Shown here in pieces: positions 17,040 through 28,710 of a stretch of DNA of 64,000 bases; positions within the stretch are counted from its first letter, which is position 1; each line of letters opens with the position of its first letter. Position numbers and translations under genes: made by a program. The notes beneath the pieces were generated by a model. It had not been told where the DNA came from, searched no databases, and was given only the letters and a program-made list of their open reading frames with translations. Location: the NCBI GenBank assembly GCA_026122225.1, contig JANEZZ010003058.1, positions 1-64,000 of the forward strand, given 5' to 3'. The DNA is from Heloderma charlesbogerti (Eukaryota > Chordata > Lepidosauria > Squamata > Helodermatidae).

Positions 17040-17780
17040 TAGCACATGCGCTGGGCCACTCCTTTGCGGCGTTAGCACGCCAGGGGCGCCCGCCACCCAG
17101 GCCGTCAATCGCCGGGCTGCTAACGTGAAAGGGCCAGTCACGTGTCAATGAATGCCAACGTGCCAGGAGGAGCGCGGGGCGCTTCCTGGGGTTAAGCAGC
17201 TTCCCGCGCGGCCCACGCCCTGTCCGAATCAAGCCTGGCACAAGCACGCCTTCCCGTTTCCTATCGTTGCCCCCGATTATATCCTCGCCTGTCGCCAACT
17301 CCGTGTCTCACTCACTCGCACGCACTCATTCGTCCTGCGTGGCGTGTGTCCCGCTCTTCCCGGTTTTCCCCTCAACACACGAATCAGCCCCGTGAACGCG
17401 GCGCCCCGGCGGCGGCCAGGCAAGTCGCCCAGCCTCGCCCAGAGCCCGCCCTTTCCCGCTCGCTCAGCCGCGGCGGCGGCTCCTCCTCCCCAAGGCTCGG
17501 CGCGGCTCCTCCTCCTCCTCAGGCCCAGCCGCGCCGCCGGCCGAGCCCCCCTGCGAGGCCGGGGTTTCTCCCGCTCTCATTGGCCCAGGTAGGAGCCGCT
17601 TCCCTCGGCCGGGCTTCTCCGCCGCGATGTCTTCCTTCGCCCGCAAGCTGCTGACCCGGAGTCTGCTGCGCCCTCGCCGCCCGCTCTGCGGGGTTAGGTG
17701 AGAGCGACCGCCTGGGGCCAGCCCCTGCAGCCGGGCGGGGACGCAGGAGGGCTGCGGTGTGCGTCCGTGGCGGGTAGAAG
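17040..17780 (+). promoter_or_regulatory. ECI2: CpG island promoter of ECI2
   Basis: GC content and CpG frequency rise sharply from about 17,040 and fall after about 17,780, with the densest part at 17,390-17,740. No TATA box is evident. An inverted CCAAT box (ATTGG, 17579-17583) lies about 45 bases upstream of the start codon, and a GGGCGGGG Sp-type box lies at 17733-17740 in the first intron. This is the usual architecture of a broadly expressed metabolic gene. The transcription start cannot be fixed from sequence alone. Open frames on both strands here are CpG-island by-products. Confidence 0.75.
17627..17697 (+). CDS. ECI2: ECI2 exon 1: start codon and mitochondrial presequence
   Basis: The ATG at 17627 opens 23 codons plus two bases, followed by the donor GTGAGA. 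The peptide starts MSSFARKLLTRSLLRPRR: rich in Arg, Leu and Ser with no acidic residue, as expected of a mitochondrial matrix presequence. The two leftover bases (AG) join the first C of exon 2 to give Ser (AGC), and the frame then runs straight into the acyl-CoA-binding domain. This phase match, the CpG-island position and the lack of any other start near exon 2 support the assignment although the intron is about 34 kb. Exon 1 sequence is poorly conserved in this family, so transcript evidence would be decisive. Confidence 0.8.
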
Positions 17781-18000
17781 CAGGCGTGCCCGGCTGTTCT
17801 CGAGCCGTCTGCCTTTCCCCTTCCCCACCACGCCGAGTAAACTCTTCGTTGGCTAATGTCGGGTTCCCACATTATGCTCAAGCAGAGTTCCTTGTGGGAG
17901 GTCAAGGACGCTTGCGGGGTGTGCGCTTGTAGGACATGTGCCCCTTAACCTTAACTGCCACGTCCCTGCTGCCTTCTGGCCCAGCCGAAGCGCTCGCCAG

Positions 18001-18097
18001 AGGTGTTGAGCTATAACTCCCATCGTCCCCAGCCAGCACGATTCTAGTTCTTATAGTCCAACACATACGAAGGGCACCAGGCTGGGGAAGGCTGAGT
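18001..18097. mobile_element. Family A hairpin element, partial
   Basis: Carries the core AACTCCCATCGTCCCCAGCC and, as the complementary arm, ATAGTCCAACACAT followed by GGGCACCAGGCTGGGGAAGG. The left terminal arm is degraded. Confidence 0.6.
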
Positions 18098-18154
18098 GAA
18101 AGGAGATGCTTGGGCTCAGTTGTGCCCTGTGCAAGGCTGCCCGCTGCTACTAAT

Positions 18155-18335
18155 AGTGGTGATGGTTATTTGCTACCTCCAGGCTTGGAGGCAGCATGTC
18201 TCTGAAGCCAGTTGCTGGGGAGCACTCATGCCCAACCTGTGAGTTTCCCACAGGACACTGTGTGAACACAATGCAGGGCTAGATAGACCCTTGTCCTGAT
18301 CCAGCATGGCTCTTCTTACGTTCTTACGTGTCTGG
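18155..18335 (+). mobile_element. CR1 LINE 3' tail fragment
   Basis: Only the untranslated tail remains: TTGCTACCTCCAGGCTTGGA, GTTGCTGGGGAGCA, then AGGGCTAGATAGACCC, CAGCATGGCTCTTCTTACG and a terminal TTCTTACG octamer repeat. It shares these words with 11880-12095 and 53460-53665. It lies about 450 bases inside ECI2 intron 1. Confidence 0.7.
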
Positions 18336-18591
18336 AAATAAATGACACCCTCCTGACCTGGAAGCCCTGCCTTTACGCCCTGACGCGTGAGGACTCCCAT
18401 GTTGCACAGGGCATCCTTGAGCAGCTACCCCAACATCCCACTGGGTCCCTAATAGCTGCCTTGTGAAAAAGGTAGTTAGGTCCAGGAGCTGTATTTTAAT
18501 TTCCCACAATACCCTGGAGTGATTGCTACAATGGGGGCATTGTGGGAAGTTAATATGGTGGCTCCCCACACATCAGGTTGGATGGGGAACG

Positions 18592-18947
18592 GCTTTTCAG
18601 ATCAGAGGGTGGTGTTCTCAGACATAGTTGTGCCCCAGCATCTCTTTTTCTAGAAATTAAGCACAGCAAATAAGATAGCCACAACATATGCAGGTGAGCA
18701 GGCAACCACAGCTTTTCAGATCAGAGGGTGGTGTTCTCAGACATAGTTGTGCCCCAGCATCTCTTTTTCTAGAAATTAAGCACAGCAAATAAGATAGCCA
18801 CAACATATGCAGGTGAGCAGGCAACCACGGCTTTTCAGATCAGAGGGTGGTGTTCTCAGACATAGTTGTGCCCCAGCATCTCTTTTTCTAGAAATTAAGC
18901 ACAGCAAATAAGATAGCCACAACATATGCAGGTGAGCAGGCAACCAC
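18592..18947. repeat. Three tandem copies of a 119-bp unit
   Basis: The unit beginning GCTTTTCAGATCAGAGGGTG starts at 18592, 18711 and 18830, a constant period of 119. By eye the copies are identical apart from the last one or two bases before the next unit (CCACA versus CCACG). Such identity means a very recent tandem amplification, or an assembly product. The unit contains no recognised element and no open frame of significance. It sits about 0.9 kb downstream of ECI2 exon 1. Confidence 0.95.
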
Positions 18948-19004
18948 TCATGCTTGAACACTGAGCCTAAGGCCTAGTACTGACTGAGGTGGTAAAGCTG
19001 TGTC

Positions 19005-19500
19005 TGGGCATTTATTTATTAAAACACTCACTGCCCACCTTTCTATGATAAAATCGAATTCAACTTATGATAAAAATATGAATTACAATAACATTAAAAA
19101 CAAACCTAACTATAAAACAAATGGCAGTAAAATAGCATCATAAAAACCGTACTAACAGCAGCACACTAAAAAGAAATCAAATGTTCAACTAAAAAATGCT
19201 CACCAGAATAAAATGGTCTTCAGCTGTAATTTTATGCACACCTACCTGAGAGTAAGCTCCCCTCTCACAGTGGTATTTACTTCTGAGTAAACACTCATAG
19301 AATTGTGCTGTTAAGCGCCTGATTAATAGCAGGCAAAGAAGGAGCCTGATGAACTTCTCTTGGGGAGCTATTCCATAGACGCAACAGAAAAGGTCGTCTT
19401 CTTGTCCTTGACAGCCACATTTCTGTTGTCAAAGGGTCAATGAGGAGGGGCTCAGAAAGTGAGCACAAGTCTCCAGTTGGTTCATATGGGAGGAGGTGAA
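19005..19500 (-). mobile_element. L2-like LINE 3' region, antisense, with a nested family B element
   Basis: Begins with the ATTTATTTATTAAAACACTC type of head and the AAAATACCGCC-like text that mark the 3' end of squamate L2-type LINEs read in antisense. The later part (GGAGCTATTCCATAGACGCA, AGAAAAGGTCGTCTTCTTGT) resembles the antisense 3' untranslated text of the same group. A family B element interrupts it at about 19226-19313. No coding potential remains. Confidence 0.45.
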
Positions 19501-20069
19501 GATGACAAGTGTTTCTCTGTTCAAAAAACCCCCCCGGACTTCTGCGTGAGACCTAGTTTTCTATATGGGGGGGGGGCGTTCTACAGGTTATTCAGGATTA
19601 TTCAGTCACTCGAGCCCCCTCCTGCCGTCTGAAGTGGTACAGTCCAAACACAGGTTTGCCCCAGTGAGAACTAGGTCTAAATGGCAGATGAATCTAGCAA
19701 GATCAGTACAAGTGCACAATTAAAAGGAAAACAATTCCTGTGTATCCCCTCTCCCCCGTAATAGATAGGGCTCCTTTGGACCTCTGTGTTAGGGCAGCTC
19801 CACACTTTATGCAGCAAACACAGTTGAGTGTATGCCAGTTTCCTGCTACAAACATAGTCTGGATGGCAAACATGAATCTTGAACACCCATGTATATGCAT
19901 ATGGGAATCCTACTTTAATCAAGATTCCCTGGCATGTATACACGGGTGAGATGTGCATATGTCATCCATACTGTACATGTTTGCTGTGGACAACTGTTGA
20001 AACGCTGGTGTACGTGCAGCAATAATTCATGTCTGCTGTGTAAAATATGGAACTATGCACACACGTGAC

Positions 20070-20225
20070 TTTATATTATTTAAAATGTATACCCTCCAAG
20101 TGTGACTCTGTGGAACCTTAGGGTGGTTAACAATCTTAGATAATAATATAAAATCAATATCCAATAACCAGCAATATTGTATAAATGATAAAGCAATAGC
20201 AAAAGAGAGAGAGAGAGAGAGAAGA
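20070..20225 (-). repeat. LINE 3'-end-like fragment followed by (GA)n
   Basis: An A/T-rich stretch with CCCTCCAAGTG, GGGTGGTTAACAATC and repeated AATAATATAAAATCAATATCC resembles antisense LINE tails. A GA microsatellite follows at about 20204-20223. Family not certain. Confidence 0.35.
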
Positions 20226-20821
20226 AAAACCTGTCTAGCAGTTTTTAAAAAATAGGTACACTTATACTGTATTGTGTAACTAATGAAGTCACGCCCCTAA
20301 AGGCCTGCTGGTTTAATAACCCTTTAAAAGTTGGAAAAAAAACACACAACCCAAAGTGAGCTGGCTTGGCTGTTCTGTTTGGGGAAGAAGTTCTACACTG
20401 AGGGTTCACTACAGAAAAGCCCCTGTTCCTTGTTTTCATTTTGTACATGAGGGCTTTTGATATGTATTTGTGTGCTGGAAAGCTGTAGTTAATTAAAGCT
20501 TCTCAGCATGTGTACAAACAGCAAAACAGAATGCAAAACAAAATAACAGTGAGTATCTTCATTGCTTGTCATAATATACACATGGATTGCACATAAAATC
20601 CTTCATGGAAGTTTTGACATGCTTTAAATACTGCTAGGGACAGATCTTTGAAATGCATCCAAGGTCAGACATATTGTCAGTTGAAGCTATCTTCAGAGTT
20701 ATAGCACAAAAAAGGCATGAACACTAGTGTTGCACAAGTGCTTAAGAGCACAAACCATAAAATAGGAAATCCTTGGTTGAGATCCCCTCTGCCTTCATTC
20801 TCATTGTTAAAAAGTAAATAA

Positions 20822-20908
20822 CAGCACAATCCTGTATATGTCTACTCAGAAGTAAATCCCATTGGGTTCAGTGGGTTTTTCCCTCAGGTAAGTGGACATA
20901 GGATTGTG
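20822..20908. mobile_element. Family B short inverted-repeat element
   Basis: Nearly complete: CAGCACAATCCTGTATATGT, CTACTCAGAAGTAAATCCCA, CAGTGGGTTTTTCCCTCAGG and ATAGGATTGTGGCC. Termini are inverted complements. Confidence 0.65.
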
Positions 20909-20959
20909 GCCTCAATCACCTACCTATCTTTCACAGTTATTAGAAGGACAAGCATGATA

Positions 20960-21330
20960 TAATTGGCAAGCATCCAGAAATTTAGGCTTGACTCAATCGC
21001 CAGCTATTATATGTGGTCCGGGGACTGCTTCTGCCTGTCCCAAAGCTCGATGCAACATGAAACACAGCAACCCAGCCACCCTTCAAATACTCCATGCATG
21101 CCTCCCACTGGAGGGAGGACTAGGGAGTCTCTCATGTTACACTGGGCTATGGAGAAGCAGAACAACTTCTGCTTGTTCCAAAGTACAGTATGACATGAGA
21201 GACCTCTCCCAAGTTCCCTGCAAATTACTGAGATCTCGGGGTGGGCATCTGTATACTGCTAGGCATCCTGGTCAGGGCAGGGCTGCCTGGCAACATGGTG
21301 ATCAGATTTTTGAGGCCAGATAATTGGTAA
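20960..21330. other. Palindromic segment, possibly a DNA transposon
   Basis: Inverted word pairs such as GAGTCTCTCATGTTACACTG against AGTATGACATGAGAGACCTC, and GACTGCTTCTGCCTGTCCCAAAG against AACTTCTGCTTGTTCCAAAG as a direct near-repeat, show internal duplication and fold-back potential. It is GC-richer than its surroundings. No other copy in the window was recognised, so family assignment is left open. Confidence 0.35.
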
Positions 21331-24190
21331 AAGACTTTGCAGATTAAATACTACAGACTCCAGTAATAACGATGTCTATGCCTCTAATTTGGCCTGTTTT
21401 TGTATTTGTGCAAAGCTTATCTAGCTAGCAAGTATTACTCAAACAACAACAATTTAAAGCAATTTAAATATTTCCCCTGGCGGTGCAGTCAGTACTATTG
21501 GGATTACTGTGTAGAATGTAGGGTGTCTCTCTGTCACTTGATACCTATTGGAAATTGTCTGTGATGTAATTAGTGATGTGAACTATAATCTTCCCCCGTC
21601 CCCGCATGTCCTTGCTATTTTTGTTTTCTATTTCAGTTTTTAAAATGTTCTTTGGAGAATGACCATTGCTTCCTGTATGAGCGTGCTCATTTAATCCTAT
21701 TTAAAAAGTGACGAGTGGCAGCACCGCAGCAAGGCTATCTCTGCACCCAACCCTGCCAATTTATCATGTGTGGATGAGATATCTTTTGTCACTGAAAAGG
21801 CACTTGCAGGAGTATCCCACAATAATTAAAACGCACTTGCCACATGCTTTCCATAATTGTTTGGAAGGTCCTGGCAGGACCAACTCCAGAAAAATAAGTT
21901 TTTTTGAGGGGTATTGGTGGCAAAGACCATAATTAAAGCAGTAAGGATGCTTTAAATGCTATAAATGACCTTAATGTACTATAACTGAAACCTGGGGGAG
22001 CAAGAAATATTTTGGGGGAACACCCAATAATCTTTACTACTCCTAGAAATGTTTAGACTGGAAAATCCTCCAAATCCTTAAGAAGTCACACACATCATTG
22101 ACCTACATGTAGGAGCTTGACCTTGGAGAAGACTGTTTTCAAGCCATCATGGAATAGCCCAGAATTTTGTGCCAGGTTTGGGGAGGCAGGAGAAGACGCA
22201 ACTTCAGTGCTAATTCCTTCAGAAAGCAACTTGCATGCCAGCTGAACAGAAGTGAGAGAGACAACAGCACATTAATCTAGGACAGCCTTCACCTTGTACC
22301 CTCCAGATGTGTTGGACTACATTGGCCATATTAACTGGGGATGCTGGGAGTTGTGATCCAACACATCTGGAGGGCATCAGATATGAAGAGGCTGGTCTAG
22401 GATTAAAAGGCATGTGCTTACGCAACCCTAGTAGTGGAATATTCATCAGCTGAAAGTCCGTTGGAGTTCTTCCACACTAAATCAGTAGAGGTGAACCTAT
22501 ATCAGGGTATGAACTCATTTCTATTCGATCAACACTTTATTGGGTTGTAGTCCCCACTTTTTTATCCCAGTATTTTGTTATCTTTCCAACTCAATTAAGA
22601 AATGTTGGGGTGCTTCAGCTACACCCACTTATTATCTTGAGTTTTTTGCGATTTGCTTACTGTATTATTTTGTAGATGTGTAAACTCCAACAAGTATCAA
22701 GAACCCTGCTGTTTACACAATTAGTTACTCTGATATGAAAGATGAACCCCTGATTCTTCCAGGAAATGTTATTTTTCTATTTTCATCTCACTTGTGATTA
22801 ACCCTTTTACTGTGCTAATAATCATAATCATAGACTCAAGTAAATGATGGAATTACATGGAATAGCATGACCATGTAAGAGGGAAAGATATTACCAGAGT
22901 AAGTTTAGCCCCAATTAAATCTGTGTTAAACACAGTGCAATTTGACGGCTATTTAGAGTACTTGTAAGGTTATTTTTAATGCAACCAAAACCTTTGACCT
23001 ATTACCCTCTGGCTCATCATTGTATTCTAAAAACTCAGCCACAGATTCCATACAGTAATGTCATGCATTTTCAGTGATTGTGGTCTTTTGACTAATTTGA
23101 ATGTTATTTTAAGCAAACAGTTCTGGGCTTAATTATGGCAAGGAGACCTACAGATGTTTTAGAAAAATAAGTAATTGTAGGGTTCCTTGTTCCAAATCAC
23201 AATGAGCAAACAGGTTTTTAGCATATAATTTATTTTAAAGTTCTAACAAAGAAGGAAAAGAAGAAAAATTATAGACTTTAGGTCATGGTGCACACAGCCT
23301 TAGAATTACACTTATTTCCCTGCCAAAAAGTTGAGGTTGCTTTTGAACAAGAGCCTATGTGTCTGCAGTGTTGCTTCAGAAGCTGTTTAGATACAATAGC
23401 ATTATCCACATTTACTGTGCATTTAGTTTAACGAGTTCATGAACACCAACCAATTGCAAACTGGAGAAATCACTTCAAGAGGGGGCTCCCTGTGCCACTT
23501 TGCCAATCCCAATCACCTCCTCCTAAAGCACCTTTTCTAGTTACTAAAGAGCAACAAGGATACCGTTACATGCATTTGCATGTAACATGCGGTTTGAACC
23601 TAAGTGGTTCTAAAACTGGTCCAGGACTAGCTGAATTAACTAGCTTATTTCTGTGATGCTCCCACATAATTTTGTTTTGCAAGTAACCTTTTGCCTCTCA
23701 CTGTATTCCTAATTGCAGTGAATTGTGAGAAACTATTTTATAGCCCTCTAGAAAAGCACTGGAAATGGAGCAATGAGTGAGATAAAGCCATTGATCTAAT
23801 CAAGGATATCTGCCCTCTCAGACTGATCTAATTGGAAAGTTCTGATGTAGGGGACTATAGTAGTTTCATAGTGCTGAACTCCTTAGAGGTTGAACTGACA
23901 AAGTGGAGGTTGAACTAATGAGTTTAGTGCTCATTTAAAATGTGGCACATGCAATTCATCTAGAGAAGAAACTTTTCCAAGGCTAAATGTTGCACTAAGT
24001 GCTCAGAGTGAAAACAGATAAAATGGTATGCAAACATTTTTTTAAATGTGAGGGCATCTTTAAAAATAATTTTTGCAAAAAGATGTACTGCATGGTTCAT
24101 GAAGTATCTAATGCTGTGGTTTTAGATATGCCTTTCTTGAACAAATAGCATTTATTCCATGGGAGAATGTTGGTTAGTACCCGGATTCTA
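21331..24190. other. Intron 1 stretch, mostly unassigned
   Basis: Apart from the hairpin element at 22283-22394 I recognise no transposon here. The 22.7-24.1 kb part is AT-rich, low in repeats and contains several TAAT/ATTA words, which is compatible with but does not show conserved non-coding sequence. No coding exon was recognised. Confidence 0.35.
22283..22394. mobile_element. Family A hairpin element, full length
   Basis: Left arm CAGCCTTCACCTTGTACCCTCCAGATGTGTTGG; right arm carries the complement CCAACACATCTGGAGGGCATCAG and ends near GAGGCTG. The centre is TGGCCATATTAACTGGGGAT. The stem spans almost the whole element. Confidence 0.7.
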
Positions 24191-24194
24191 AATT

Positions 24195-24700
24195 AGGTGT
24201 AGATAATGTTTTTCAGCTTGCGGGCGGAATTCCAATGTGGGAAAAGTCTTGGGAGCTGCATTCCATCTCTGGGCATGGCCAAAGTCTGAGTGGGCAGGGC
24301 CAAAATGTGTTTATTACCAATTTTAAGCCTACTCAGAAGCAAGCAGGACAAAGTATTTCCATGTCTACTCAGGTGTAAGCAGGACTGAATCACCTAGCAG
24401 CACTTTCAAATGGTAACCCAAGTACCAAGACTCTGCATGTCTACTTAGAAGTAAGCATGAGCAGCATGTCCACTCAGAAGTAAGCATGGCAAGGCTGTAC
24501 ATGCGTACTCACAAGTAAGCAGGACTGAATCACTCAGCAGCTTCCTCCCCAAGCTGTGCTCCCTCTCCTCTGTAGGGAAAAGCTCTTATCTCCAGTCAGC
24601 AGCTTATCATAGATTAGAGCTTTTCCCTGTGGAGCAGAGGGGGTAAAGCCCAGGGAAGAACCTGGCAGGCTGGACGTTCCCCATCCCTGTTCTTAAGCTT
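24195..24700. mobile_element. Repeat-derived segment with reiterated CTCAGAAGTAAGCA words
   Basis: The word (T/A)CTCAGAAG(T/C)AAGCA and variants recur at about 24330, 24368, 24444, 24470 and 24505, spaced irregularly, which looks like local duplication of a family B-like core. The flanking text (GCTTGCGGGCGGAATTCC on the left, CTGGACGTTCCCCATCCCTG on the right) resembles hAT-type ends with a CATCCCTG terminus. Probably a composite non-autonomous element. Confidence 0.4.
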
Positions 24701-24829
24701 GCTCTAATGTATGCCCCTAGAGTACCAGTACAGAAAAACGTCATAGTTCATGCTACAATTAAAATGCTCCATCCTATGCACTTAGTTGGCAGTGTAGCAA
24801 GGCTTAGGTTGAGGCTGTAAGGCTATGTA

Positions 24830-25025
24830 CAGACAGTGAGCTGGTTCGCATGTGACAGTCCACCATGGGGTATTTAACCCACAAAGAGGCTACAGCGCAT
24901 GTAGGGTGTATGCAGCCACCATTTTGCATGTCAGACCCTCGCTCAGGGATTGTTGTGCTGTTCGAACCCAGCAACCGTGGGTTATGTGAAGTTAAACAAC
25001 CCTGAACAGACCATAACCCTAGAAT
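24830..25025. mobile_element. Palindromic element related to the 35.4-kb copy (family F-like)
   Basis: Shares with 35380-35680 the words GTTCGAACCCAGCAACCGTGGG or its variant, GGGTTATGTGAAGTTAAAC and GCAGCCACCATTTTG-like text. Contains GGGTATTTAACCCAC, a local palindrome. Ends are not well defined. Confidence 0.45.
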
Positions 25026-25539
25026 AGACTGTGTTATTCAAACAGGTCAATAGCTTTTTCAGAAGCCGCAAGAATGATTAGGTACAAAAGAGGCCAGTGA
25101 GGCTCCTATGCTTCTGATAGTTGTATAACAGAGGTGATTTCATGAGGAGTACCTTTTATCATCCCCACATGGGAAGGTACACCTACTGTAATGCTTTCCT
25201 CTAATCCACACAAAGGTGAAGGTTTATGTAATATTAAATCCAGGTCCAGTGGGCAAGCTGAAATTAAAGGTGGATTCTGGATCTGATTAAGGTTGAAGAC
25301 AACTGACTTAGTGCTTAACACATGTTCCATTAACAATGTATTTTCCCCCTAATACTAACTGCTGCATGGGAGAAGGGAGGCAATTTTTGTTGAGATCACA
25401 GCTGGGGAAGGAAGGCTTAAATCTCCCCTTCCTGCACAAATGTGCCTTCTCCACTACAGGGCCTGGTTGTTGTTTTTTAAACCACGATCTGATTGCTAAT
25501 TGCATCATTAATGTAACATATAACGAGGCTCATGAACAT

Positions 25540-25607
25540 TTACTCAGAGGTAAGTCCCACTGTGTTCAAAGGGGCTTAGTCCCAGGTAAGTGTGTATTAA
25601 ATTGCAG
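25540..25607. mobile_element. Family B short inverted-repeat element, partial
   Basis: TTTACTCAGAGGTAAGTCCC, TTCAAAGGGGCTTAGTCCCA and TTGCAGCC identify the family. The left end is truncated. Confidence 0.55.
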
Positions 25608-26344
25608 CCTTAGAGAAGCTGTCAGATGTCAGTGGAAGTGTCCTGTCCCTCACCCAAATTTCAGTATTACGACTTTCTTTAACTGTTTTCATTTACCTTG
25701 TGTAACCCATTTCACCTGTGCCTATGCTAAGGCCTAGGCTTATTTAATTTGGGATGTTTGACTTAGGCATTAATACTTTATTCCTATTTATTTAATTTTC
25801 TAACCTCCTCCATCACTAGGAATCAAGTTGGATAACATTATTTGAGACCGTAACCATTCAATAAACTCAAGATACTTTCACACTTCAAAATGAATTAGAG
25901 TACACCAGAATTTTGATTTTGCAGCCATCAAAAGCATCTAAAACAGGATGGCTCTTTGAGAGCTTCTGGAAACATATTGAGTGTTTTATGGGCTCTTGGA
26001 GTCTTGCTCTTTGAACTTGGCACAAAAGGGCACTCTTAGTTGACTGTGAGATAACGCTAAAACACAAAAGAGTTGTGGTTCATGAGGAAGGTATCATCCA
26101 AGTCATTTATGAATTTATAGGTCAAATTCAGCAAGTTGAATTGTCTCCAGAAATACCTGTTTCATGCAGAAGCTGGAAGAAATCATATATATTATAACAG
26201 AGATTCAAAAAGGTATTGGAATGCCAACAAGCCATTGGTATTCCACTACACTAGGGCACAAAGAAGACTAAAATCACACATCTGAAAAATACTTCCATGT
26301 CTACAGCAAGAAGACACAATAATATAACCTATATTCCAACAATA

Positions 26345-27746
26345 TAGTGGAACAAACCCTGTGAGGTAGATGAGATGAGAATCAGGTACCCAAGCTCATC
26401 ACCGCAAGACTGGAAAAGGTCAATTTACATTCCAATTCCAAAGAAGGGCAACGCCAAAGAGTGTTCAAACTACCACACAATTGCGCTCATTTCACATGCC
26501 AGCAAGGTGATGCTCAAAATTCTACAAGCTAGGCTTCAGCAGTATGCGAACCGAGAACTACCGGAAGTACAAGCTGGGTTTCGAAGAGGCAGAGGAACTA
26601 GAGATCAAATTGCCAACTTTCGCTGGATCATGGAGAAAGCAAGAGAATTCCAGAAAAATGTCTATTTCTGCTTCATTGACTACGCTAAAGCCTTTGATTG
26701 TGTGGATCACAACAAACTGTGGCAAATTCTTAAAGTGATGGGAGTACCAGACCACCTTACCTGTCTCCTGAGAAACCTGTACGAGGGTTAAGAAGCAACA
26801 GTAAGAACCAGACATGGAACAACTGAGTGGTTCAAAATTGGGAAAGGAGTGCGACAAGGCTGCATATTGTCACCCTGCTTATTTAACTTATATGCAGAGT
26901 ACATCATGAGAAACGCCGGGTTGGATGAATCACAGGTCGGAATTAAGATTGCTGGAAGAATTATCAACAACCTCTGATATGCAGACGATACCACCCTGAT
27001 GGCAGAAAGCGAAGAGGATCTCAAGAGCCTCTTGTTGAGGGTGAAAGAGGAGAGTGCAAAAGCTGGTTTGAAACTCAACATTAAAAAAACGAAGATCATG
27101 GCATCTGGCCCCATCACTTCCTGGCATATAGAAGGGGAAGAAATGGAAGCTGTGACAGATTTTATTTTCTTGGGCTCCAAGATCACCGCAGACGGTGACT
27201 GTAGCCATTAAATTAAAAGACGCTTGCTCCTTGGGAGGAAAGCTATGGCAAACCTAGACAGCATAGTAAGAAGCAGAGACATCACCTTGCCGACAAAGGT
27301 CCGTCTAATCAAAGCTATGGTTTTCCCAGTAGTAATGTATGGCTGTGAGAGCTGGACTATAAGGAAGGCTGAGCACCGAAGAATTGATGCTTTCGAACTG
27401 TGGTGCTGGAGACTCTTACGAGTCCCCTGGACTGCAAGGAGGTCAAATGAATCAATCAACCCTGACTGCTCATTGGAAGGACAGATACTGAAGTTGAAGC
27501 TGAAATATTTTGGCCACCTAATGCGAAGAGAAAACTCTCTGGAAAAGACCCTGATGCTGGGAAAGACTGAAGGCAAAAGGAGAAGGGGACGGCAGAGGAT
27601 GAGATGGCTAGATAGCATCACTGATGCAATGAATATGAACTTGAGCACGCTCAGGGAGAGAGCGCAGGACAGGAAGGCCTGGCGTGTTATGGTCCATGGG
27701 GTCACGAAGAGTTGGACATGACTGAACGACTGAACAACAACAAAGG
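26345..27746 (+). mobile_element. BovB (RTE clade) LINE, 5'-truncated
   Basis: One reading frame from 26375 to 27721 encodes the reverse transcriptase and C-terminal part of a BovB ORF2. Visible motifs are FIDYAKAFDCVDH (finger/palm, about 26675), GVRQGCILSPCLFNLYAEY (about 26849), YADDTTLMAE (26978-27007), MVFPVVMYGCESWT and FELWCWR in the C-terminal region, and FGHLMRR. Only three in-frame stops break it: TAA at 26789, TGA at 26975 just before YADD, and TAA at 27209. An in-frame deletion removes a few codons near 27445. The 3' end, GACTGAACGACTGAACAACA, is the usual BovB terminus. The endonuclease domain is absent. BovB is known to be patchily distributed and horizontally transferred among squamates, ruminants and others. 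Confidence 0.92.
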
Positions 27747-28167
27747 GACCTGAACCTGGATCTCTTCAACATACTGCTATAGGAGCATTTTTATTTTTCA
27801 AATAGTGGAGCATTTGAACATGCAATCCCTTACCTACAGTCTGATACAGTCTGACATGGTAAAGTTCAGCAAAAGCTGTACTACAGAACGACTCTGATTG
27901 TATTTGTTTCTGATCTCCAGCAAGCTCTACTGTACTTTTACTGACCCTCGTCTGTGAGGAGGCAGAGTGTCCTATTCTTTACCCACAGAAGCTTCCCAAC
28001 ACGTTGTGTTCTTTCTGAAGCTTTTCAAAATATATGCATATATGCTAAGCTGATACTCATTTTTTTCCCATAATTCACAATTGCTATAGTCGTCCAGCCC
28101 CAAATGGATAAATATTTTCCTCCAGGAATGTGGTTGGGGATGTGTCTTTGTTTTCTTACAAACCAAG
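27747..28167. other. Intron 1 spacer between BovB and CR1
   Basis: No gene or repeat recognised. Ends at the first copy of the 33-bp direct repeat that brackets the CR1-containing insert. Confidence 0.4.
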
Positions 28168-28200
28168 TAAATAAATAAGCATTTTGCAAGTTAGTTTCCA
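28168..28200. repeat. 33-bp direct repeat, left copy
   Basis: Identical over 33 bases to 31000-31032 (starts TAAATAAATAAGC, ends TTAGTTTCCA). The right copy follows the CR1 terminal octamers directly, so the pair has the form of a target-site duplication around 28201-30999. Confidence 0.9.
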
Positions 28201-28700
28201 GTTTTAAAAGCTCCTTGAATAATGAGAATTCTGTTAAAATGACACCTTCCTGTTAGAAACAACTAGTTATGTTGAGTTCTGTCTCAGAAACAGAGGCCAT
28301 CGTTCATCTAACCAATTCCCTTCCCCCAGGCCAAATGCCCTATGTCAAAGAATCAGGAAAGGGAGGGGGAAAATGCTACAGACCTGCTCCTGGATCAGCT
28401 TAGAGTTGCCTCTGCTACCTTTCCATTTTCATATATTCAGGCCACGAACTTCAGTATGCCTACTTATCTCCCATGTTTAGAGGAACTAAGCATTCTCTAC
28501 GTTTGGGAGGGTTTTTCATTTTCGCTTAGTTTTAAGTTTAGTAATTTAAAAAATATGTTTTTCCACCTCTTCTCTCTCTTTCCCCCCTATCTTTCCTCTG
28601 GGTTCCATTTCTTTCATGGTTTTAGTTTTTAATGGCACTGTCATATTTTATGAATGAAGCAAGCTGCTTTGGGGGCTTAGGTTTTAAAAAACAGGACACA
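28201..28700. other. Non-CR1 sequence between the left direct repeat and CR1
   Basis: About 500 bases that lie inside the direct-repeat pair but before recognisable CR1 coding sequence. The only longish frame (28342-28632, + strand) is Phe/Ser/Leu-rich towards its end and matches nothing I recognise. It could be filler joined at the 5' end during insertion, an older repeat, or a CR1 part too diverged to see. Confidence 0.4.
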
Positions 28701-28710
28701 AATCAAGTAA

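Noticed and set aside
17152..17654. Two overlapping frames of 146 and 102 codons over the ECI2 promoter
   Set aside because: Ala/Pro/Arg-rich translations typical of CpG islands; the frame with a phase-matched continuation is the short one starting at 17627.
18592..18947. Tandem repeats considered as a CRISPR array
   Set aside because: The 119-bp units abut directly without unique spacers, and the genome is vertebrate.
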